Assembly (NCBI RefSeq): GCF_029338275.1
Contig: NZ_CP119789.1
Location: 744,001 to 808,000 of the forward strand
DNA from: Haloarcula ordinaria
GTDB taxonomy: Archaea; Halobacteriota; Halobacteria; Halobacteriales; Haloarculaceae
DNA: 64,000 nt
Direction: 5' to 3'
The position numbers were made by a program, and so were the translations under genes. Under the pieces are notes generated by a model. The model was not told the DNA's origin, did no database searches, and saw only the letters and a list, made by a program, of their open reading frames with translations. Position 1 is the stretch's first letter. Each line of letters opens with the position of its first letter. This document shows, piece by piece, positions 14,442 through 24,368 of this stretch.

Positions 14442-17087
14442 TCAGGTATCGCGTCGCGCCGACGGCGGCACGTCCGTTGAAAAGTACTGTTCGGTGAGCT
14501 TCGCCGTCGCGATACGGAGGTGCTGGTGGAGCGTCGACGAGGAGATGCCAAGCGAGTCGGCGAGTTCCTCGCCCGTCGTCTTCCGCCGGGGCCAGTCGAA
14601 GTACCCGGAGCGGAACGCCGCCTCGAGGACCGCGCGCTGGCGGTCGGTGAGGGTGTCGCGGCCGTCCTGTATCTCGGTCGGCCCGCGCTCGACCTCTCGC
14701 TTGGCGAGCAGGTCGATCTCGACGGCGGCCCGCCCGACCCGGTCGAGGTACGACCGGACGTCGGTGTCGAGGGTGACGTCGACGACGAACCGGCCGACGC
14801 CGTTCTCGAACGTCGCACCTCGCACGAATCCCCCGGCGTCGAGTAGCGCCGTGATCGGCGCGGCCCGACTCACCCGGACTTCGAGGAGGTGGGTTGTGCC
14901 TTCGCCGAGGACGCGTATCGCGTCGATGCTGTCGATGTCGGCGGCATCCTCGACGGCCGCGGGATCCGTCGTCCCCACGTCGACGTAGAGCAGGTACTGC
15001 CCGTCGTCGACCGGGACGACGCCGTCGAGCGTCCACGTCCCGCCGACGCGCTCGTTGGCCAGTATCAGCGGGGCGTCCTCGGCAGTGACCGCCAGTTCCA
15101 GTTCGAGGAAGGAGTCGGCGTAGAGGAGCTTCTTCGTCTGGATGGCGTCGATAGCAGCCCCGAGGATCTGCCCGAGTTCGCCGAACACCTCCAGTTCCCG
15201 GTCGCTGAACGCCGCCTCGTCGGTGGCCGCGACCGACAGCACGCCGTGGACGATGCCGTCGTACTCGATGGGGATGTTCGCGACGGCCGTGACGCCGTAG
15301 CGTTCGGCGAGCTGGGCCACCGACGAGTCGCGAGGCTCGCCTTCGGGGACGTCGGTGACGACGGTCGGTGCTGCGCTGTCGGCCGCGGTCTGAATTGCCG
15401 TCTCGATGCGTTCGTCGCCGAGGTTGAACAGCGGTTCGAGTTCCAACGACGAGAGGCCCGCGACCGCTTCGACGCTCACCGAACCGTCCGTAGCGACCTG
15501 GGTCGTCGCGGCGATGGGGAAGCTCTCGGATTGGGCCAGGATGTCACAGACAGCCTCCTCGATCGTCGCCCGGTCCGTCGCGGCGACGACGACCCGGTTG
15601 ACATCCCGGATGAGTTCGTTGATGCGGTTCAGCCGTTCGAGTTCGTCCCGCTGGGCTTCGAGTTGCGCCTTCGCCTCCTTTCGCTCGGTGACGTCCCGGA
15701 GCGCCGAGAGGTGGCGGCCTGGACTGACGTTCGCCGTCGCCACGAAATCGGCGGTGCGCGTCTCGCCGTCGGGCCTGACGACCGGGAACTCGGCGCGGAG
15801 TTCGCCCTGCTCGAGGAACGCCTGCCAGGCGGCCTCGACGTCGTACCCCGGCGGCGCGATGTCGGCGACGTTGGTCCCCACGAGTTCCGTCCGGTCGCGG
15901 CCGAACAGCTCACAGGCCGCCCGGTTGACCTCGTGGTACGTGCCCTCGTCGTCGGCGAGGATGAGCGCGTCGAGCGTCCCCTCGAAGACGCTCCGGAAGA
16001 GTTGCTCGCTCTCGCGGAGATCCCGTTCGGACCGTTTCTGTTCGGTGACGTCGTCGAAGATGACCACGACACGGGCGATCTCGCCGTCATCGTCAAGCAG
16101 TGGCGCGGCGCTGACCGAGAGCCAGATCCGCGTCCCGTCGCCCCGGACCAGCGACATCTCGGTCCCGAGAACCTGGTCGCCCGTCTCGACCACGACGTTG
16201 AACGGGAAGGCTTCGGCGGGGAACTCGGTCCCGTCGGGGGCGGTCGCGTCCCACATCGACTCGTCGAGGACTTCGCCCAGGAGGTCCTGCCGGTCGACGC
16301 CGAGGATCTCCCCGGCCCGTTCGTTCACACGGACGAACTCGCCGTCGGGCGTGTGGACGGCGATGCCGATCGGACTCACCTGGAGCAGTCGCTCGTTCAG
16401 GTCCCGTTCGCGGTTGAGTTCCGCCTCCCGTTCCTCGCGTTCGGTCACGTCCTGGAAGTAGACGGACAGGCCCGTCGGCGACGGGTACGCCCGGACCTCG
16501 AACCACGCTTCGGTCTCCATGCCGTACCACTCGATGCTGACCGGGTCCTGGGTTTCCATGGCCCGTTCGAAGGTGTCTCTGAGTTTCGAGGCCGCCGCCG
16601 AGGGAAACTGCTCCCAGATCGTCTCACCGAGCAGTTCCGCCCGGGTCCGGCCGAGCAGTTCCTCGGCGGCGTCGTTGAGGAAGGTGTACTCCCAGTCGGT
16701 GTTCAGCGAGACGAACCCGTCGGAGACCCGCGAGAGGACCGTCCGCAGTTCCACCGCATCGGTGTCGGTCCGGCGACAGTGATAGACGGTCCACCCGCCG
16801 TCGTGGTCGATTGGCGTCGCCCGGATCGACACGTCGTAGGCCGTCCCGTCGGCCCCCGAGACACGCACGTCGTGTTCCACCGGTTCCCCACTGGCCGGGA
16901 CCGTCTCGTCGACGGCCAGGCCCAGAATCTGCTGGACGGTCACGTCGTCGGAGAAGGCGGTCGGTCGCATCCCGAAGACGAGTTCGGACCCGGGCGAGGC
17001 CCAGACGACCGACCCGTCCCCGTCGCTGACCAGTACACACTCGGGTGTGTGGCTCGACCCCGTCGTGGCGTCACTGTCGAGGGTCAT
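14442..17087 (-). CDS. multi-PAS/GAF Bat-type HTH-10 transcriptional regulator
   Basis: An 881-aa cytosolic sensor-regulator. Four PAS modules are traceable, each ending in a VTE(R/Q)K-like linker: about 10-100, 105-225, 230-355 and 355-480. A GAF domain follows at about 520-640 (AVCDILAQSESFPIAAT to VLSVAATDEAAFSDRELEVF, in part). A Bat-type coupling domain lies at about 640-800, and a C-terminal HTH_10 contains LTDRQRAVLEAAFRSGYFDW and ADSLGISSSTLHQHLRIA. It senses small ligands or redox and controls transcription directly, with no kinase domain. The ATG at 17087 starts TLDSDATTG; nine upstream codons lack support. Confidence 0.9.
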   Translation of the reverse strand: MTLDSDATTGSSHTPECVLVSDGDGSVVWASPGSELVFGMRPTAFSDDVTVQQILGLAVDETVPASGEPVEHDVRVSGADGTAYDVSIRATPIDHDGGWTVYHCRRTDTDAVELRTVLSRVSDGFVSLNTDWEYTFLNDAAEELLGRTRAELLGETIWEQFPSAAASKLRDTFERAMETQDPVSIEWYGMETEAWFEVRAYPSPTGLSVYFQDVTEREEREAELNRERDLNERLLQVSPIGIAVHTPDGEFVRVNERAGEILGVDRQDLLGEVLDESMWDATAPDGTEFPAEAFPFNVVVETGDQVLGTEMSLVRGDGTRIWLSVSAAPLLDDDGEIARVVVIFDDVTEQKRSERDLRESEQLFRSVFEGTLDALILADDEGTYHEVNRAACELFGRDRTELVGTNVADIAPPGYDVEAAWQAFLEQGELRAEFPVVRPDGETRTADFVATANVSPGRHLSALRDVTERKEAKAQLEAQRDELERLNRINELIRDVNRVVVAATDRATIEEAVCDILAQSESFPIAATTQVATDGSVSVEAVAGLSSLELEPLFNLGDERIETAIQTAADSAAPTVVTDVPEGEPRDSSVAQLAERYGVTAVANIPIEYDGIVHGVLSVAATDEAAFSDRELEVFGELGQILGAAIDAIQTKKLLYADSFLELELAVTAEDAPLILANERVGGTWTLDGVVPVDDGQYLLYVDVGTTDPAAVEDAADIDSIDAIRVLGEGTTHLLEVRVSRAAPITALLDAGGFVRGATFENGVGRFVVDVTLDTDVRSYLDRVGRAAVEIDLLAKREVERGPTEIQDGRDTLTDRQRAVLEAAFRSGYFDWPRRKTTGEELADSLGISSSTLHQHLRIATAKLTEQYFSTDVPPSARRDT

Positions 17088-17258
17088 CGCCCCTCGCCGG
17101 GGGGTCGTATCCACCGGGTTCGCTGGTCAGTTCGACTCGGTCCCATATAATTTCAGTAATAGTATAGACTAATCGACACGACATAATCGTTGCTGAACGC
17201 ATAGTCGTGTTGAAACGACTGAGATCCGCCCGCCTGCTCGCAGGACTAACCGATTGTC

Positions 17259-17266
17259 CTTTATTG
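17259..17266 (+). promoter_or_regulatory. TATA-like element of ileS
   Basis: CTTTATTG sits 22-29 bp before the ATG at 17288, consistent with a short or absent leader. Confidence 0.4.
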
Positions 17267-17287
17267 CCGGCGCGGATTACCCCGGGT

Positions 17288-20200
17288 ATGGAACGGTTCG
17301 CCGCGGTCGACGACCAGTACGACCCCGAGGGCGTCGAGGAACGGGTCTTCGAGTACTGGGACGACGTCGACGCCTACGAGCAGACGAAAGCCCACCGCGC
17401 GGACGGGGAGACGTACTTCTTCGTCGACGGGCCGCCCTACACGTCCGGGGCCGCCCACATGGGGACGACGTGGAACAAGACGCTGAAGGACCTCTACATC
17501 CGCTACCTTCGGATGCGGGGCTACGACGTCACCGACCGGCCGGGCTACGACATGCACGGCCTGCCCATCGAGACCAAGGTCGAGGAACGCCTGGACTTCG
17601 AGAACAAGAAGGACATCGAGGCGTTCGGCGAGGAGAACTTCATCGACGAGTGCAAGGACTTCGCCGAGGAGCAACTCGAGGGACTCCAGTCTGACTTCCA
17701 GGACTTCGGCGTCTGGATGGACTGGGACGACCCCTACAAGACGGTGAACCCGGAGTACATGGAGGCCGCCTGGTGGGGCTTCCAGCGCGCCCACGAGCGG
17801 GGGCTGGTCGAACAGGGGATGCGCTCTATCAATCAGTGTCCCCGCTGTGAGACCGCAATCGCCAACAACGAGGTCGAGCGCAGCGAGGTCGGCAAGCCGT
17901 CTATCTACGTGAAGTTCCCCCTCGCGGAGCGCGAGGGTTCGCTGGTCATCTGGACCACGACGCCGTGGACCATCCCCGCCAACACCTTCGTCGCCGTCGA
18001 CGGCGACGTGACCTACCAGGGCGTCCGCGCCCAGAAAGACGGCGAGGAGGAGGTCCTCTACGTCGCCGAACCGCGCGTCGAGGAGGTCCTGAAGACCGGG
18101 CGCTACGACGACTACGAGGTCGTCGAAGAGGTCACCGGCGAGGAGATGACTGGGTGGCAGTACGACCACCCACTCGCCGAGGAGGTTCCGGCCCACGCCA
18201 GTGGCGAAGGCTCACTGCAGGTCTACACCGCCGACTACGTCGACGCCGAGGACCAGACCGGGCTCGTCCACTCCGCACCGGGCCACGGTGAGGAGGACTT
18301 CGAGCGCGGCCAGGAACTCGGCCTCGAGATCTTCTGTCCGGTCGGCAGCGACGGCGTCTACACCGAGGAAGGCGGCACCTACGAGGGCACGTTCGTCCGG
18401 GACGCCAACGACGACGTCATCGCGGACTTAGAGGACCACGGCCACTTGCTCGCCAGCGAGTCGGGCTACACCGTCAACGAGGGCCACTGCTGGCGCTGTG
18501 ACACGGGCATCGTCCGCATCGTCACCGACCAGTGGTTCATCACGGTCACCGACATCAAAGAGGAACTGCTCGCGAACATCGAGGACAGCGAGTGGTACCC
18601 GCAGTGGGCCCGCGACAACCGCTTCCGGGACTTCGTCGAGGACGCCCCTGACTGGAACGTCTCCCGGCAGCGCTACTGGGGCATCCCTATCCCCATCTGG
18701 CTTCCCGAGGGTAGCGCGGACTCGTCCGCGAACGGAGGCGGCGACGCCGCCGGAGGCTGGGACGGCGACATGGAGGACGCTATCGTCGTCGGCGACCGCG
18801 AGGAGCTCGCCGAGCGCGCCGACCAGGATATCGACCCCGAGACGGTCGACCTGCACAAGGGGACCGTCGACGAGTTGACGATAACCGAGGACGGGACGAC
18901 CTACTCGCGGGTCGGCGACGTCTTCGACGTCTGGCTCGACTCCTCCGTGGCCACCTGGGGCACCCTCGACTACCCCCAGGAAAGCGAGGCCTTCGAGGAA
19001 CTGTGGCCTGCCGACCTCATCATGGAGGCCCACGACCAGACGCGGGGCTGGTTCTGGTCGCAACTCGGCATGAGCACCGCGGCGATGGGCGAGAGTCCCT
19101 ACAAGCAGGTGCTGATGCACGGCTACGCCAACATGCCAGACGGCCGCGGGATGTCCAAGTCGAAGGGCATCCTCGTGGACCCCCACGAGGTCATCGAGAA
19201 GCACGGCCGGGACCCGATGCGCCTCTTCCTGCTCTCGGTCAGCGCCCAGGGCCAGGATATGAACTTCTCCTGGGAGGAGACCCAGGAGATGCAACGGCGG
19301 CTCAACATCCTCTGGAACGTCGCGCGGTTCCCGCTCCCCTACATGCGGGCCGACGACTTCGACCCCGAGGAGACCACTGTGGAAGACGTCCAGGACGACC
19401 TCGAACTCGCCGACGAGTGGGTCCTCTCCCGACTCCAGAGCGTCGAGGCGGCCATGACCGAGCACATGGACGACTTCGAGAACGACAAGGCCGCCGGCGA
19501 GCTGCTGGACTTCGTCGTCGAGGACGTCTCGCGCTTCTACATCCAGGTCGTCCGCGAGCGGATGTGGGAGGAGGAGGACAGCGACTCCAAGCAGGCCGCC
19601 TACGCGACGCTCTACCGGGTGCTCGAAGAAGTGGCTGCCCTCTTCGCCCCGTTCACGCCGTTCGTCGCCGAAGAAGTGTACAGCGCGCTCACTGGCGACG
19701 CGGGTCACCCGACGGTCCACATGTGCGACTGGCCCGAGGCCGACGAAGACCTGCGCGACCCGCAGTTGGAGGAGGAGATCGAGGTCGTCCGTGAGGTCGA
19801 GGAAGCGGGCTCGAACGCCCGCCAGCAGGCCGAGCGGAAACTGCGCTGGCCGGTCACTCGCGTCGTCGTCGACGTCGACAGCGAGGCCGTCGCCGACGCG
19901 GTTCGTTCACAGGAAGGGATCATCGGCGACCGACTGAATTCACGCGCGGTCGAGGTCGTCGGGCCCGACGAGACGTGGGGGGAACTCCACTACTCCGCCG
20001 AGGCCGACATGAGCGAACTCGGTCCCGCGTTCGGCGACGACGCCGGCCGCGTCATGCAGGCGTTCAACGAGGCTCGAATCGACGAGCCGTCACTCGAAAC
20101 CCTCGAGGGCTCCGTCGAGGAGACGCTGGGCGAGGCCGTCGATCTCACAGAGGAGATGATGACCTTCCGCCGGGAGACGCCCGAGGGTGTCACCGGTACC

Positions 20201-20539
20201 GAGTTCAGCGCGCTGGACGGTGGCGGCATCGTCTACGTCGACACTGCGCTCACCGAGGACATCGAGAGCGAGGGCTACGCTCGCGAGGTCATCCGCCGCG
20301 TCCAGGAGATGCGGAAAGACCTCGAACTGGACATCGAGGCGCGCATCGTCGTCGACCTCGAGGTTTCGGACGAACGCGTCGACGACCTCGTTCGCGCTCA
20401 CGAGGACCTCATCAAGGAGGAGGTCCGCGCCGACGAGTTCCGTACCATCGAGGATGGTCATCGTAAGACCTGGGACGTCGAAGAGACCGAGATGGACATC
20501 GCCATCGCACCGGTCACCACTGCTGAAGCGTCCGATTGA
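17288..20539 (+). CDS. ileS: isoleucyl-tRNA synthetase
   Basis: A 1083-aa class I synthetase. The HIGH-type motif is in GPPYTSGAAHMGTTWNKTLK near residue 48, and KMSKS-type GRGMSKSKGILVDPHEV lies near residue 620. The editing CP1 insertion (WTTTPWTIPANTF and HSAPGHGEEDFERG) is intact. The anticodon-binding domain includes RRLNILWNVARFPLPYM. It charges tRNA-Ile in translation. A Gly/Ser/Asp-rich insert after residue 475 (SADSSANGGGDAAGG) is a halophile-style surface loop. The ATG at 17288 is followed by the conserved ERFAAVDDQYDP. Confidence 0.97.
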   Translation: MERFAAVDDQYDPEGVEERVFEYWDDVDAYEQTKAHRADGETYFFVDGPPYTSGAAHMGTTWNKTLKDLYIRYLRMRGYDVTDRPGYDMHGLPIETKVEERLDFENKKDIEAFGEENFIDECKDFAEEQLEGLQSDFQDFGVWMDWDDPYKTVNPEYMEAAWWGFQRAHERGLVEQGMRSINQCPRCETAIANNEVERSEVGKPSIYVKFPLAEREGSLVIWTTTPWTIPANTFVAVDGDVTYQGVRAQKDGEEEVLYVAEPRVEEVLKTGRYDDYEVVEEVTGEEMTGWQYDHPLAEEVPAHASGEGSLQVYTADYVDAEDQTGLVHSAPGHGEEDFERGQELGLEIFCPVGSDGVYTEEGGTYEGTFVRDANDDVIADLEDHGHLLASESGYTVNEGHCWRCDTGIVRIVTDQWFITVTDIKEELLANIEDSEWYPQWARDNRFRDFVEDAPDWNVSRQRYWGIPIPIWLPEGSADSSANGGGDAAGGWDGDMEDAIVVGDREELAERADQDIDPETVDLHKGTVDELTITEDGTTYSRVGDVFDVWLDSSVATWGTLDYPQESEAFEELWPADLIMEAHDQTRGWFWSQLGMSTAAMGESPYKQVLMHGYANMPDGRGMSKSKGILVDPHEVIEKHGRDPMRLFLLSVSAQGQDMNFSWEETQEMQRRLNILWNVARFPLPYMRADDFDPEETTVEDVQDDLELADEWVLSRLQSVEAAMTEHMDDFENDKAAGELLDFVVEDVSRFYIQVVRERMWEEEDSDSKQAAYATLYRVLEEVAALFAPFTPFVAEEVYSALTGDAGHPTVHMCDWPEADEDLRDPQLEEEIEVVREVEEAGSNARQQAERKLRWPVTRVVVDVDSEAVADAVRSQEGIIGDRLNSRAVEVVGPDETWGELHYSAEADMSELGPAFGDDAGRVMQAFNEARIDEPSLETLEGSVEETLGEAVDLTEEMMTFRRETPEGVTGTEFSALDGGGIVYVDTALTEDIESEGYAREVIRRVQEMRKDLELDIEARIVVDLEVSDERVDDLVRAHEDLIKEEVRADEFRTIEDGHRKTWDVEETEMDIAIAPVTTAEASD

Positions 20540-20744
20540 CACCGTTCGCGAGGACCCGGAGCGGAATCGGCGAAGCGAGAGCCCGTTTGTCGCGCAGTTC
20601 CGGGAATTATCTGTACCGTGAACGGAACGTTCTCTGTGAGTATCGTTAACGTTTACCACGGCGTATCTCCGACGAAGCGCTCCCTCACGCTGTCACGTTG
20701 TGTGGTGCGACACGTCGAAGGGAGCGTCTCGAGAGGAGGAGCCA

Positions 20745-21179
20745 ATGGCATCAGCAGAACCACGCACAGACAACAAGCGAATCGCGCGACAGATCCCCGA
20801 GGCCGTCGCGACGGCGGGCGACCTCGACCTCATCGACACCATCTGCACGGTGGACTTCGCCGACCACAGCCCGCTCGGCGAGGTGGAGGGCCGCGAGGCG
20901 TTCAGACAGCAGATGGAGGGTATCAGAGCGGCGTTCGACGACTTCTCGGCGACCGTCGACGACGTCATCGCCGAAGGGGACACCGTCGCCATGCGTGTGA
21001 CCCTTCGCGGAACGCACACCGGGGAGTTCATGGGCATCGAACCGACCGGTGAGGCGTTCGAAGTCGGGAACATGGTGTTCACACGCATCGAAGACGGGAA
21101 GATCGCGGAGCGCTGGGTGCTCCCGGACATGCTCGGCATGATGCAGCAGGTGGGCGCCGTCGACGTCCCCGAGCGGTAG
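20745..21179 (+). CDS. SnoaL-like ester cyclase/NTF2-fold protein
   Basis: A 144-aa single NTF2-like domain. DFADHSPLGEVEGREAFRQQ and FDDFSATVDDVIAEGDTVAM are the classical SnoaL-like repeats, and TGEFMGIEPTGEAFEVGNM completes the cavity. It may isomerise or hydrolyse a small polyketide-like or xenobiotic substrate; none can be named. A Shine-Dalgarno-like GAGAGGAGGAG stands 5-15 bp before the ATG at 20745, unusually clear for this genome and deciding this start over the codon at 20700. Confidence 0.8.
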   Translation: MASAEPRTDNKRIARQIPEAVATAGDLDLIDTICTVDFADHSPLGEVEGREAFRQQMEGIRAAFDDFSATVDDVIAEGDTVAMRVTLRGTHTGEFMGIEPTGEAFEVGNMVFTRIEDGKIAERWVLPDMLGMMQQVGAVDVPER

Positions 21180-21292
21180 CGCCACGGTCTCGTTTTCACA
21201 GCATCTGACGGGAGACCGGCACGCTCGGTCTCCCCGATTGCACGACCGCTGAGTCGAAACTGGTTAGAGAGGGTCACTCTTCGCCCGAGATA

Positions 21293-22546
21293 GTGAGCAC
21301 CTCCCGCGAACTCTACGCCCTGTATCTCACCCGGTTCGCCAACGCTTTCGGCCTCGTGACGCTGCTGACGCTCCTGCCGACGTACATCGACCTGCTCGAC
21401 CCGCAGGGATTCGTCCTGGGCATGTTCGCCACCGGGCTGACGCTGGCTCAGACCGGCGCCGTCGTCCCCGTCTCATACCTCGGCGACCGCTTCGACAAGC
21501 GACTGCTCTTGCTCGGTGGACTGGGGCTCGCGACCGCCGTCTACGGGCTCTTCCCGCTGGTCGATTCGAGCTGGGGGTTCGTCTTCGTCCGCGGCCTCCA
21601 GGGCGTCGCCGTCACCGTCGCCAGCCTGCTCAGCCTGGCGCTGGTGGGCCAGCTGGCCCGCGAGAGCGAGCGGGGCACCACTATCGGCACGTCGAACGCC
21701 TGGCGGTTCGCGGCGGCCATCGGCGGGTCGCTCTCCGCGGGCCTGCTGTACGACCAGTTCGGCTTCGACGCCGTCTTCGGCCTGCTGATGTGTATCACCG
21801 GCATCGCCTTCCTGGCCGTCTGGCGCTGGGTCGAGCCCGACGAGACGACGAGCGAGGGCTTTGCTTTCGCCGACCTGGCGATGAACCGCCGTATCCTCAC
21901 CATCACGAGCTTCCGCGCCCAGTACGCCGTCGCGGTGGTGCTCGTCAGGACCTGGGTCCCCATCTTCGCCGGCGTCGCCGCCGCCCGTGGTGGCCTCGGG
22001 TTCAACGCCGCGATCAACGGCGCGACGGCCGTCGCCATCGTCCTGGCCGCCGAGAAGTTCACCAACATGCTCGCCCAGCCCTACATGGGCGGCCTCTCGG
22101 ACCGCTTCGGGCGCGCGCGGTTCGTCTTCGCCGGCGGCCTCTGTTACGGGCTGGTGGCGCTGGTCGTCCCCCTCACGCCCGCCATCGGGACGGCGCTGTC
22201 CCTGCCAGCGACGTTCCCCTTCCTCGGGACGCTCACCGCGGCGTTCCTGCCCCTGGTGGCGCTCAACGCTTTGCTCGGTGTCGCCGACTCCCTCCGCGAA
22301 CCGGCGAGCATGGCGCTGTTCGCGGACGAGGGCACCGGGACGGGCGTCACCTCCAGTTTCGGCGTCCGGGCGCTGGTCTGGCGGCCGGGGTCGGTCCTCG
22401 CGCCGCTGGCCGGCGGCTGGCTCACGACCAACGTCGGGATGGAGTGGGTGTTCTACCTCGGCGCGGCGGCGGCGTTCAGCGGCGTCATCGTCTTCCTGGG
22501 CATCCTGACCTACCAGCACGGCCGGGCCGGCCTCGCACAGTGGTGA
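21293..22546 (+). CDS. MFS transporter
   Basis: A 417-aa major facilitator with 12 predicted helices. The loop 2-3 signature is SYLGDRFDKRLLLLGGLG, and the second half has PYMGGLSDRFGRARFVFAGG with the same G-x-x-x-D-R-x-G motif. Substrate unknown. The GTG at 21293 (STSRELYALYLTRFANAF) starts just before helix 1. It is convergent with prs; their stop codons abut. Confidence 0.9.
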   Translation: MSTSRELYALYLTRFANAFGLVTLLTLLPTYIDLLDPQGFVLGMFATGLTLAQTGAVVPVSYLGDRFDKRLLLLGGLGLATAVYGLFPLVDSSWGFVFVRGLQGVAVTVASLLSLALVGQLARESERGTTIGTSNAWRFAAAIGGSLSAGLLYDQFGFDAVFGLLMCITGIAFLAVWRWVEPDETTSEGFAFADLAMNRRILTITSFRAQYAVAVVLVRTWVPIFAGVAAARGGLGFNAAINGATAVAIVLAAEKFTNMLAQPYMGGLSDRFGRARFVFAGGLCYGLVALVVPLTPAIGTALSLPATFPFLGTLTAAFLPLVALNALLGVADSLREPASMALFADEGTGTGVTSSFGVRALVWRPGSVLAPLAGGWLTTNVGMEWVFYLGAAAAFSGVIVFLGILTYQHGRAGLAQW

Positions 22547-23401
22547 CTACAGCTGCTCGGCGACGACGGGCGCAGCACTGACCGCGCTTGCGGCCCGTTC
22601 GAGCGTGTCAGTGCCGTAGACGGCCTCGACGCCCGCCGCCGAGAGTTTCGTCAGCGCGTTGCTCGCGAGCATCGGGTGCACGCAGGTGACGTAGACGTGC
22701 TGAGCGTCCCGTTCGTTCAACACGGCGACGGACTCGCTCATCGTCGACCCGGTGGCGATGATGTCGTCGACCAGCACCACGTCCCGGCCCTCGACCGGCG
22801 CGTCGCTCGGGCGAATCTCGATGTCGCCGGTATCGTAGTCCCGGTCCTTCTCGAAGTAGTCCGTCTCGCCCTCGCCGTAGGCGTCTCTGACCGTGACCGC
22901 CAGGTCGATAGCGCCCGAGTCCGGGGAGAGAAAGAGTGGGTCCCCGAGCGTCTCGGGCAGCGGGTCGGCCAGCACGCTCGCGGCGTCGACGTGTGTGGCA
23001 GGCACGTCGAAGAAGTCGCAGACGGTCGGTTCGTGGGGGTTGACCGTCACCACGCGGCCGGTGCCCGACGAGATGGCCCGGGCCATCGCCCGTGAGGAGA
23101 CCGGTTCGCCCGCGCGGAACGCCTCGTCCTGGCGCGCGTAGCCCATGTACGGCAGGACGGTGACGACCTCGCTGGCGCCGACCTCCCGCACCGCGTCCTG
23201 CAACTGGAGCACCTGGACGAGCGCGTCGCTGCTCACCGTGGAGGCGACGACGACCGCTCGCTCCCCTTCGACCGCTTCGGGCACCCGGACCACGTGTTCG
23301 CCGTCGGCGAACTGTTCGTACTCGACCCGTCCCAGTCGTTCGCCGGTGGCGTCGGCCAGCGCCGCCGCGAACGCCTGTGTCTCCGCGCCGGGGATAATCA
23401 T
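22547..23401 (-). CDS. prs: ribose-phosphate pyrophosphokinase
   Basis: A 284-aa class III-type archaeal PRPP synthetase. FADGEHVVRVPEAV starts the first domain and PYMGYARQDEAFRAGEPV is the flexible-loop region. The PRPP-binding VVLVDDIIATGSTMSESV lies near residue 208. It makes PRPP for purine, pyrimidine and His synthesis. The ATG at 23401 opens the first strand (IIPGAETQ). It is separated from the downstream hemL block by an intergenic region with a GAAAGCCCC repeat. Confidence 0.95.
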   Translation of the reverse strand: MIIPGAETQAFAAALADATGERLGRVEYEQFADGEHVVRVPEAVEGERAVVVASTVSSDALVQVLQLQDAVREVGASEVVTVLPYMGYARQDEAFRAGEPVSSRAMARAISSGTGRVVTVNPHEPTVCDFFDVPATHVDAASVLADPLPETLGDPLFLSPDSGAIDLAVTVRDAYGEGETDYFEKDRDYDTGDIEIRPSDAPVEGRDVVLVDDIIATGSTMSESVAVLNERDAQHVYVTCVHPMLASNALTKLSAAGVEAVYGTDTLERAASAVSAAPVVAEQL

Positions 23402-23564
23402 GTGCGATGGGTCTCCGGCCGGGCTAAACCACTTTTCGATTCTAGCGTTCGTCGCTGGAGCGACCGGTTCGGTCGAGGAGTGAGTGGACAGCCAGAAAGC
23501 CCCACCCAGTCGAGTGTGTCACGGGCCGAAAAGCCGTGGTCGTGCCACCGGCCGAACCGCGCGG

Positions 23565-24368
23565 TCAGGCCACCGCGACGCCGACGACGTCGGGCACGCC
23601 GAGCGACCGCTGGCGCCACCCACCGCGTCCGTCGGCGGTCGCCTCGGCCTCGGTCTCGACGAGGAACGTGCCGGCCTCCGTGACCGCGTAGACGTCCGCG
23701 CCGTGGACGACGTCGACCACGTGCTCGTCGACGGGTAGCGGACAGCGTTCCCACGCCCCGTCGACCAGCTCGAACAGGCCGTCGTCGGCTGCGGCGTGGA
23801 CGCGCTCGCCGTCGCTGGCGACCGCGCTGTAGGGGCCCGACCTGACCTCGGTCCACTCGTCCCCGTCCCGCTCGTAGAGCCCGGCGGTCGTCGCGGCGTA
23901 GTCGGGAGCCACGTCCGTGACGTCCGCGAGGCCGAACCGGTCCAGCGAGGGGAGGCCGTAGACCCCGCCCTCGGCCCCGAGCAGGTCGCCGTCGATGGCC
24001 CGGACGGCCGCGACCTGTCCGAGCGTCGCCCACTCCCCGGCGGCGTAGCGGGCGACGGTGCCGTCCTCGCCGGCGGCGAGCAGGCCGTCGCTGTCGTACC
24101 CCACGGCGGTCGCCGGGCCGAATTCCGTGGGTGCGAACCCCTCGTCGGTCGAGACCAGCACGTCGTCGCCGGCGGCGACCGCGATTTCGCCGTTCGACCC
24201 GGCGACGTCGCGGGCCGTACAGCGCTTTACGAGACTGAACCGGCCCACCTGCCCGCCGGCCGTCTCGACGCGGGTCACGCCCAGCCCCGACGCGACGTAG
24301 GCGTGGGTCTCAGGGCGTTTCTGCCCGTACATGCGCTTCTCGGAGAGGGCGATATCGTCGTCGCTCAT
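23565..24368 (-). CDS. beta-propeller-like haloarchaeal protein
   Basis: A 267-aa protein built from repeated short strands, each ending in a G-x-x-V/A-turn: [77 protein letters not shown] and others. This layout fits a small beta-propeller. I recall the haloarchaeal HVO_0234-type family in the same place next to hemL. The start overlaps the hemL stop (ATGA), so they are co-translated. A chaperone or sensing role around tetrapyrrole synthesis is speculation. Confidence 0.7.
   Translation of the reverse strand: MSDDDIALSEKRMYGQKRPETHAYVASGLGVTRVETAGGQVGRFSLVKRCTARDVAGSNGEIAVAAGDDVLVSTDEGFAPTEFGPATAVGYDSDGLLAAGEDGTVARYAAGEWATLGQVAAVRAIDGDLLGAEGGVYGLPSLDRFGLADVTDVAPDYAATTAGLYERDGDEWTEVRSGPYSAVASDGERVHAAADDGLFELVDGAWERCPLPVDEHVVDVVHGADVYAVTEAGTFLVETEAEATADGRGGWRQRSLGVPDVVGVAVA

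Noticed and set aside
14889..17150. 753-codon open frame on the plus strand
   Set aside because: Antisense to the multi-PAS regulator, whose domain content is unmistakable.
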